A stretch of 5,337 nucleotides of DNA, taken from assembly GCA_947476765.1 (NCBI GenBank), contig CANJRK010000068.1, positions 1-5,337 of the forward strand. Reading direction: 5' to 3'. The notes under the pieces were generated by a model. It saw only the letters and a list, made by a program, of their open reading frames with translations, was not told the DNA's origin and did no database searches. The DNA is from Actinomycetota bacterium (GTDB taxonomy: Bacteria > Actinomycetota > Actinomycetes > S36-B12 > UBA5976). Positions within the stretch are counted from its first letter, which is position 1; each line of letters begins with the position of its first letter. Made by a program: the position numbers and the translations under genes. Shown piece by piece: positions 1 to 4,331 of the stretch.

Positions 1-316
1 AGATGCCCCTATGCGACTGCATCTGCACAACACTCGTAACAACGGATACGCAAATGCCTTAGCTGGTTTGGAAGCTGGAGTAGTTGGCTTTGATAGCAGC
101 GTTGGTGGTTTTGGCGGATGTCCGTTTGCACCAAATGCGACTGGAAACATTGCCACCGAAGATTTGAACTATATGTTTGAGCGCTCTGGCGTTGTCACGG
201 GTCTAAATCACGATGCGCTGGTTAATACGGCATCATGGTTATCTAAAGCTCTTGAAAAAGATGCACCTGCATTAGTAGGTCGCGCCGGACAATTCCCAGC
301 TAAGGACAAAGCATGA
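1..316 (+). CDS. Hydroxymethylglutaryl-CoA lyase family protein, C-terminal part (5' end outside window)
   Basis: The reading frame is already open at the left edge (first complete codon at base 2) and ends with TGA at 314-316, so only about the last 104 residues are visible. They match the end of the HMGL-like TIM barrel. A His-x-His pair (LHLHN, codons at 20 and 26) corresponds to the metal-binding and catalytic histidines. DSSVGGFGGCPFA contains the lyase signature cysteine (codon 119-121), followed by the ATGNIATED loop with its conserved Asn. The enzyme family splits 3-hydroxy-3-methylglutaryl-CoA into acetyl-CoA and acetoacetate, the last step of leucine breakdown. Relatives act on similar 3-hydroxyacyl-CoAs, and the true substrate cannot be fixed from this fragment. 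The usual HDT is HNT here, which I recall from other bacterial members. The stop overlaps the next gene's start (ATGA), implying translational coupling and a shared operon. The ATG at base 11 is internal, not a start. Confidence 0.9.
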   Translation, partial: DAPMRLHLHNTRNNGYANALAGLEAGVVGFDSSVGGFGGCPFAPNATGNIATEDLNYMFERSGVVTGLNHDALVNTASWLSKALEKDAPALVGRAGQFPAKDKA

Positions 317-924
317 CAAACATCGCAGTCGTTTATTACTCAGCCACAGGCAACATTGCAGCTATGGCAAATGCCATTGGCGAAGGTGCGGCAAGTGTGG
401 GCGCAGAAGTCAGAGTCCGGCAAGTTGCCGAAACTGCTCCAGCTGATGCGATTGCCAGCAATCCAAAGTGGCAAGCGCACTACGATGCAATGGCTAATGA
501 ACCACTTGCTTCCTTAGATGACTTGGAATGGGCCGATGGCATCGCGCTTGGCAGTCCAACTCGCTTTGGTGGACCGGCCTCACAATTGAAGTCATTCCTG
601 GACACCACTGGTGGACTTTGGTTTAAGGGTGCGCTTGTGAACACTGTTGGTACTGCATTTACCACTGCCTCAACAGCGCATGGTGGTCTTGAATCCACAA
701 CGCTTGCAATTAACAATCACTTTTACCACTGGGGTTCTTTGATCATGCCGCTTGGTTATGGCGATGAACACGTCAGCAAAGTAACGGGCAATCCTTACGG
801 CGCATCGCATGTTTCGCGCAAGGGTTCGCTGCCAGATGAAGATGTCCTAAAGGCATGTTTTGTTCAAGGTCGCCAACTAGCTCAAGTTGCTGGCTGGGTA
901 GCTGCTGGAAAGTCAGGAAACTAA
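313..924 (+). CDS. wrbA: WrbA-like flavodoxin-fold NAD(P)H:quinone oxidoreductase
   Basis: The 203-residue product is close to the usual length of WrbA (about 200). WrbA is a cytoplasmic, FMN-binding, flavodoxin-like enzyme that reduces quinones by two electrons using NAD(P)H. Visible motifs are the FMN phosphate loop YYSATGNI (residues 8-15), GSPTRFG (80-86), the family hallmark TTGGLW (98-103), the STAHGG loop (120-125) followed by the QE-like LEST segment, and GNPYGAS (159-165), which matches the WrbA C-terminal GTPYGA motif. The start is fixed by AAGGA at 302-306, six bases upstream, and by the ATGA overlap with the preceding lyase gene. It is the first of two flavoprotein genes in a row. 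In this setting it may act in redox defence or in keeping flavin or quinone pools reduced for the nearby RutA; that role is inference. Family assignment is strong; the exact substrate is unknown. Confidence 0.93.
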   Translation: MTNIAVVYYSATGNIAAMANAIGEGAASVGAEVRVRQVAETAPADAIASNPKWQAHYDAMANEPLASLDDLEWADGIALGSPTRFGGPASQLKSFLDTTGGLWFKGALVNTVGTAFTTASTAHGGLESTTLAINNHFYHWGSLIMPLGYGDEHVSKVTGNPYGASHVSRKGSLPDEDVLKACFVQGRQLAQVAGWVAAGKSGN

Positions 925-926
925 AT

Positions 927-1487
927 ATGACAATTAATATTCTTGCAATCGGTGGCAGTACCCGTCCTGGTTCATCAAGTGAACAGGCGCTTCGCATTGC
1001 TGGGCGCGGTGCTGAAGGCGCTGGCGCCAAAGTTACTTACATAACTGGCCGTGACTTGATGTTCCCGATTTATGACACGGAAACTCCAGATCGCTCTGAC
1101 AATGCCAAGAAATTTTTGGAAGCAGTCGCAGCGGCTGATGGCCTAATCATCAGCACACCTGGCTACCACGGCGGTATGTCCGGCATGATTAAAAATGCTT
1201 TGGACTACATCGAAGACTTACGTGAAGGTCCTCGGGTATACCTAGATGGCATGGCAGTTGGTTGTATTTCTGTTGCTTATGGCTGGCAGGCAACTGCGAC
1301 CACATTGCTACAAATTCGAGTTGTCGCACATGCACTCCGGGCTTGGCCAACACCACTTGGCGCCACAGTAAATGCTTCGATTACCAAGTTTTCGGCAGAA
1401 GGCACTACTGATGACGAAAGTGTGCGCAATAATCTAGAAACAGTTGGACGCCAAGTTGAGCAATTTGCAACCTGGTCGCGAAAATAA
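927..1487 (+). CDS. NADPH-dependent FMN reductase family protein
   Basis: The 186-residue protein has the flavodoxin-like NADPH_dep_FMN_red fold found in SsuE and MsuE and in related azoreductases and quinone reductases. GSTRPGSSS (residues 10-18) is the flavin phosphate-binding loop after the first beta strand. STPGYHGGMSGMIKNALDYI (76-95) is the family's second flavin-contact segment and helix. The ATG at 927 is preferred over the ATG at 855 in the same frame, because the 24 extra residues would overlap the upstream gene and precede the conserved first strand (INILAIGG). AGGAAA at 915-920 also sits six bases before 927. The gene begins two bases after the wrbA stop, so the two are cotranscribed. 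Family members deliver free FMNH2 to monooxygenases, so this protein is a candidate flavin supplier for the RutA encoded about 0.8 kb downstream. It is not a RutF homologue, since that family has a different fold. The partnership is inferred from position only. Confidence 0.87.
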   Translation: MTINILAIGGSTRPGSSSEQALRIAGRGAEGAGAKVTYITGRDLMFPIYDTETPDRSDNAKKFLEAVAAADGLIISTPGYHGGMSGMIKNALDYIEDLREGPRVYLDGMAVGCISVAYGWQATATTLLQIRVVAHALRAWPTPLGATVNASITKFSAEGTTDDESVRNNLETVGRQVEQFATWSRK

Positions 1488-1509
1488 TACTTAGCTTTCG
1501 GGAGCAAGA

Positions 1510-2163
1510 ATGGCAAAAATCGCAACTACGGTTTATGAGCAGATCAGAACGGCCATTCTCAATGGTGAGCTTTCAAACTCCGAACGCCTTGTTGAAGAAG
1601 ATCTTGCCGTAAGCCTTGGAATTTCCCGGACACCCGTTCGCGAAGCTCTTCGTCGCCTAGCAGCTGAGGGACTTGTAGATGTCTCGCCTAATCGCGGGGC
1701 TCGAGTTGCCGAATGGGATGTGCACGATCTGCGCGAAATTTTTGACTTGCGGTCAATCCTTGAGTCCCATGCCTGTGAGTTAGCAACCCCCCGAGCATCT
1801 GCTGCCGAGATTGAGTTCCTGGAAAATATTTGCACTGAAATGGAAGAGCTAGCCCAAACTGATTTATCTTCAGAAACGCGGCTGCCAGCACTTGCGGCAA
1901 AGAATCGAATCTTTCACAGCAAAATTATTGAAATGTCCAACTCCACAAGATTGGGTCTATTGATTGAAACTCTGATCCATGTGCCAATTGTGATGCAGAC
2001 ATACAAGGTTTACTCCCCAGATGCACTAGCCCGCAGCCTGCGTCACCATCGCGAAATTGTTAATGCCATGAAGGCCGGCGATGAAGTTTGGGCATCAAGT
2101 GTTATGCGAGCTCACGTACTAGCTGCCCGCGAAGAAATTCTCGGTCAAGGCGAAACTGAATAA
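1510..2163 (+). CDS. GntR-family transcriptional regulator, FadR/FCD subfamily
   Basis: This 217-residue DNA-binding regulator has an N-terminal winged helix-turn-helix (about residues 5-68). The LVEEDLAVSLGISRTPVREA stretch (27-46) is the diagnostic GntR helix-turn-helix, and PNRGARV (60-66) is the wing. An all-helical FCD effector domain follows (about 73-210). Likely metal or effector residues are H136 in the NRIFH motif, H180 in RHHREI and H202 in MRAH. The first ligand of that set, usually Asp, is Asn here (N132). FCD proteins sense small carboxylates or acyl-CoA-type metabolites and are mostly repressors of adjacent catabolic genes. GGGAG at 1500-1504 is the ribosome site, five bases before ATG. 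It is the last gene of the left operon, 22 bases after the reductase, and is followed by a strong hairpin. Likely targets are its own operon and the rutA/hydrolase divergent region; that is inference. Confidence 0.93.
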   Translation: MAKIATTVYEQIRTAILNGELSNSERLVEEDLAVSLGISRTPVREALRRLAAEGLVDVSPNRGARVAEWDVHDLREIFDLRSILESHACELATPRASAAEIEFLENICTEMEELAQTDLSSETRLPALAAKNRIFHSKIIEMSNSTRLGLLIETLIHVPIVMQTYKVYSPDALARSLRHHREIVNAMKAGDEVWASSVMRAHVLAAREEILGQGETE

Positions 2164-2182
2164 TCTAATTTGGTTTTAGACA

Positions 2183-2220
2183 AACTAATGGGCGCCTGCA
2201 ATAGCAGGCGCCCATTAGTT
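2183..2220. terminator. Perfect 17-bp hairpin, probably a bidirectional terminator
   Basis: AACTAATGGGCGCCTGC (2183-2199), loop AATA (2200-2203), then the exact reverse complement (2204-2220). The GC-rich core is flanked by an AT-rich base on both sides. It lies between the stop of the GntR gene (2163) and the stop of rutA (2231, - strand), which converge here. On the - strand the hairpin is followed by TTGTCTAAAA; on the + strand by only a short T run. This makes it a good intrinsic terminator candidate in form, though the U tracts are modest. Confidence 0.85.
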
Positions 2221-2230
2221 ATGAGAGGTA

Positions 2231-3298
2231 TTACTTGCCAGGACGAGTCTTCATCAAAGGCTGAACCTTTGTTCCGAAGATGTCCATGCCAGCTACGAAG
2301 TCATCGAATGTCAACATGACACCTTTGACGCCTGGGACGGTATCAACTTCGTCAAGCATGCGAGCAACAGAGGCGTATGAGCCAACGATTGTTCCCATGT
2401 TGAAGTTGATTGCGCCTTCTGGCAGTGCAATGTTTGCAGCGGTGCCAGTTCCGTCTGCATTAACGTCTGCAGCAGCTTGGCCAGCCATCCATGACAATGC
2501 GCCTGCGTCAGCACCAGCGTTGTAGTGCTTCCACTTAGCCATGGCCTTTTCGTCTGTTTCATCCATGATGACCATGAACAGAACGAAGGCACCGACGTCG
2601 CGACCAGTTTCCTTGGTTGCGCGAACAAGCTGTTCTGCACTTGGTGCAAATGCCTTAGGTGTGTTTACGCCTGTACCCAAGATGAACTGGTAGTCACCGT
2701 ATTCAGCACAGAAACGCATACCGCGCTCAGACTGACCGGCAGCTACAAGCTGAATCTTTGAAGACGGCTTAGGCAACATGCGGCAGTCATCCATTTTGAA
2801 GAACTGACCCTTGAAATCGCTGACGCCCTTTGACCAAAGTTCCTGCATAACGCGGACATACTCTTCGGAGTATTCATAGCGGTAGCCGAAGTATTCATCT
2901 CCTGGCCACAGACCCATTTGATCGTATTCGCCCTTTGCCCAACCAGACACAATGTTCACACCAAAACGACCTGGTGCGATTGAGTCAATGGTTGTTGCCA
3001 TACGTGCCACGATTGCTGGTGGCAAGGTAAGAATTGCAGTTGATGCGAAAAGCTTAATTTTTTCAGTCTTGGCGGCAAGTGCAGCCATCAAAGTAAATGA
3101 CTCTAGGTTGTAGTCCCAGAATTCGCTCTGACCACCGAAGCCACGAAGCTTGATCATTGAAAGTGCAAATTCAAAACCATACTTCTCAGCGCGCTGAACA
3201 CATTCAACGTTTAGTTCGAAAGATGGCTTGTATTGCGGCGACGTAGTTGAGATGAGCCAACCGTTGTTGCCAATTGGTAAAAATACTCCGAGATCCAC
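2231..3298 (-). CDS. rutA: RutA-type flavin-dependent pyrimidine monooxygenase (luciferase-like fold)
   Basis: The product is 355 residues; E. coli RutA is about 363. RutA is an FMNH2- and O2-dependent enzyme of the luciferase-like monooxygenase TIM-barrel family. It opens the uracil (or thymine) ring between N3 and C4 to give ureidoacrylate. Visible blocks are VFLPIGNNGWLIST (5-18), SMIKLRGFGG (47-56), FWDYNLESFTLMA (60-72), LTLPPAIVARMA (90-101), RFGVNIVSGW (111-120) and MGTIVGSYASVARMLDE near the C-terminus. Positions I recall as FMN contacts in the E. coli enzyme are kept (N115, E124, R140-Y141, S190). The start is GTG at 3298: GGAAGGAG (3306-3313) lies seven bases upstream, and this start aligns with that of E. 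coli RutA residue for residue. The frame stays open upstream to an ATG at 3433, but those 45 codons look non-coding. RutB, C, D, E and F genes of the usual operon are not adjacent. The substrate may be uracil or a related cyclic amide. Confidence 0.92.
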   Translation of the reverse strand: MDLGVFLPIGNNGWLISTTSPQYKPSFELNVECVQRAEKYGFEFALSMIKLRGFGGQSEFWDYNLESFTLMAALAAKTEKIKLFASTAILTLPPAIVARMATTIDSIAPGRFGVNIVSGWAKGEYDQMGLWPGDEYFGYRYEYSEEYVRVMQELWSKGVSDFKGQFFKMDDCRMLPKPSSKIQLVAAGQSERGMRFCAEYGDYQFILGTGVNTPKAFAPSAEQLVRATKETGRDVGAFVLFMVIMDETDEKAMAKWKHYNAGADAGALSWMAGQAAADVNADGTGTAANIALPEGAINFNMGTIVGSYASVARMLDEVDTVPGVKGVMLTFDDFVAGMDIFGTKVQPLMKTRPGK

Positions 3299-3305
3299 AG
3301 GGGAA

Positions 3306-3313
3306 CTCCTTCC
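3306..3313 (-). promoter_or_regulatory. Strong ribosome binding site deciding the GTG start of rutA
   Basis: On the - strand the sequence is GGAAGGAG, followed by seven bases and GTG (3298-3296). It is a near-perfect anti-16S match. Together with the position of the conserved LGVFLPIGNNGW motif it excludes the longer ATG-initiated frame. Confidence 0.85.
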
Positions 3314-3340
3314 GGTTTCAAATCGCGATAAAGACTGTAT

Positions 3341-3422
3341 GGACACAAATCCACACAAAGCGTTTCTCTGAAACTTAGTGCGAAAACCAAACTTTGTCCT
3401 AAGAAATGTGCATTTTGTGTCC
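3341..3422. repeat. Inverted repeat GGACACAAA ... TTTGTGTCC
   Basis: GGACACAAA (3341-3349) and its exact reverse complement TTTGTGTCC (3414-3422) are separated by 64 bases in the divergent region. The left copy sits just upstream of the possible rutA -10. A related half, CACACAAAG (3352-3360), follows the left copy. The spacing of about seven helical turns centre to centre would suit paired regulator sites, but this is only a suggestion. Confidence 0.5.
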
Positions 3423-3449
3423 AAAAGGAACATTTGGTAACGCAGTTAC

Positions 3450-3473
3450 TGGGTTTTTCTGCCAAAAATCCCA
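3450..3473. repeat. Imperfect inverted repeat in the divergent region
   Basis: TGGGTTTTT (3450-3458), five-base loop CTGCC, then AAAAA-T-CCCA (3464-3473), which pairs with one bulged T. It lies immediately upstream of the TGTATACA palindrome. It could be a protein-binding site or a small hairpin; nothing decides between these. Confidence 0.4.
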
Positions 3474-3477
3474 ACTT

Positions 3478-3485
3478 TGTATACA
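3478..3485. promoter_or_regulatory. Palindrome TGTATACA, candidate GntR-type operator
   Basis: An eight-base perfect palindrome (TTGTATACAT in context) overlaps the possible -10 TATACA of the hydrolase operon. FCD-type GntR regulators often bind short palindromes with a GT-N-AC core, so this is a plausible operator for the regulator encoded at 1510-2163. AACTTTGT at 3473-3480, which runs into it, also occurs at 3390-3397 in the same region. The assignment rests on motif form and position alone. Confidence 0.4.
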
Positions 3486-3521
3486 TTTGAGGTAACTGAC
3501 CCCCAAGATCCTGGAGCTTTC

Positions 3522-4331
3522 ATGCCGTCCTTAGAAGTAAATGGCCACTCAATGTATTACGAAGTTTCCGGTATTCCGGGGGCAGATAAAGCGGTCGTAA
3601 TGGGCGGTTGGGGCACTTTTTGTCACGGCAAACAAAAAGATGCGCCGCGTTACTTATTTGAAACGTATGAAGTTTTGACGTTTGACTACCGTGGCATGCG
3701 CGATAGCACTGACGACTACTCCCGCGAAGCAACCATGCAATTGTTCGCCGATGATCTAGCAAAGCTTCTCGACCATCTTGGCTGGACCAATGTTCACATC
3801 GTTGGCATGGTCGGCATGGGCGCCTGCATCGGTCAGGAACTTGCTTACGCTCGTCCCGACCTAGCGCGCTCACTAGTTATGACAGGAACTTGGGCCTTCG
3901 CCGATCCAATCATGGTTGATCAGCTAGACAGCATGACAACTATGCATCAAGAATCTGGCTTCTATGCCTTCCAAAAATTTGTTGCATCATTTTCATTCCC
4001 TGGAGATTTCTATAATGAGAATCGTGACCGCTTATTAGGTGACAACGGAACTTGGGCCGACTTAAATGGCAATCTTGCTGCACACGAGCGTTACGTTCAT
4101 GCTTGCAATAATCACGATGCGCGGGAACGCTTGCCACACATCAAGACACCATCGCTCGTATTACATGCGCTGCAGGATTCAATTACCACTGCGCGTCACA
4201 CTCAAGTAATTGAAGACTTGATTCCAAATTGCATCGGCGTCACTTGGCCAGATGCCTCACATGTAATTGCTGGAAAAGAACAGCGCATTCGATTTGACGC
4301 ACTTCTAAAAGAATTCCTTGAGGCTAACTAA
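3522..4331 (+). CDS. Alpha/beta-hydrolase-fold protein, RutD-like size, atypical nucleophile
   Basis: The 269-residue protein has the alpha/beta-hydrolase layout: the oxyanion-region strand VVMGGWGTF (25-33), FDYRGMRDS (54-62) in place of the usual DxRGxGxS, a nucleophile-elbow segment HIVGMVGMGACIGQELA (92-108), a helical cap (about 125-195), LVLHALQD with the acid D219, and DASH with the base H247. In the best alignment the nucleophile Ser is Gly98. E. coli RutD, as I recall it, also lacks the Ser (Ala there). RutD has been proposed to speed aminoacrylate hydrolysis. The divergence from rutA and the similar length (RutD about 266) make a RutD-like role possible, but sequence likeness looks moderate. 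ATG 3522 is preferred: GGAG (3513-3516) lies five bases upstream and the homologous part begins there. A TTG at 3477 in the same frame has no ribosome site and lies inside the probable promoter. It is coupled to the next gene. Confidence 0.82.
   Translation: MPSLEVNGHSMYYEVSGIPGADKAVVMGGWGTFCHGKQKDAPRYLFETYEVLTFDYRGMRDSTDDYSREATMQLFADDLAKLLDHLGWTNVHIVGMVGMGACIGQELAYARPDLARSLVMTGTWAFADPIMVDQLDSMTTMHQESGFYAFQKFVASFSFPGDFYNENRDRLLGDNGTWADLNGNLAAHERYVHACNNHDARERLPHIKTPSLVLHALQDSITTARHTQVIEDLIPNCIGVTWPDASHVIAGKEQRIRFDALLKEFLEAN

Larger units (their letters stand above)
3299..3521. promoter_or_regulatory. Divergent promoter and operator region between rutA and the hydrolase operon
   Basis: These 223 bases hold no convincing gene and must drive both rutA (left) and the hydrolase/acyl-CoA dehydrogenase operon (right). 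A possible rutA -10, TACAGT on the - strand (3339-3334), would leave a leader of about 29 bases. A possible hydrolase -10, TATACA (3480-3485), would leave a leader of about 30 bases. Neither has a good -35 box. The region is AT-rich relative to the genes and contains several inverted and direct repeats built on TTTGT/ACAAA, described separately. Assignment as a control region rests on layout and repeat content. Confidence 0.7.

Noticed and set aside
855..926. Upstream ATG for the FMN-reductase gene
   Set aside because: The added 24 residues (Cys- and Ser-rich) overlap the wrbA end and precede the conserved first beta strand; AGGAAA supports ATG 927.
1235..1242. GGTATACC palindrome resembling a GntR operator
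   Set aside because: It lies inside the FMN-reductase coding region (encoding Arg-Val-Tyr-Leu), far from any promoter, so chance is the simplest explanation.
2311..2649. 112-codon - strand frame inside rutA
   Set aside because: It is an alternative frame of rutA on the same strand with low-complexity composition; rutA itself is conserved here.
3211..3486. 91-codon - strand frame spanning the rutA start and spacer
   Set aside because: It overlaps the conserved rutA N-terminus in another frame and the repeat-rich control region, with no recognisable motif.
3477..3521. TTG at 3477 as the start of the hydrolase
   Set aside because: It has no ribosome site, lies across the TGTATACA palindrome and possible -10, and the extra 15 residues precede the homologous part. 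ATG 3522 has GGAG five bases upstream.
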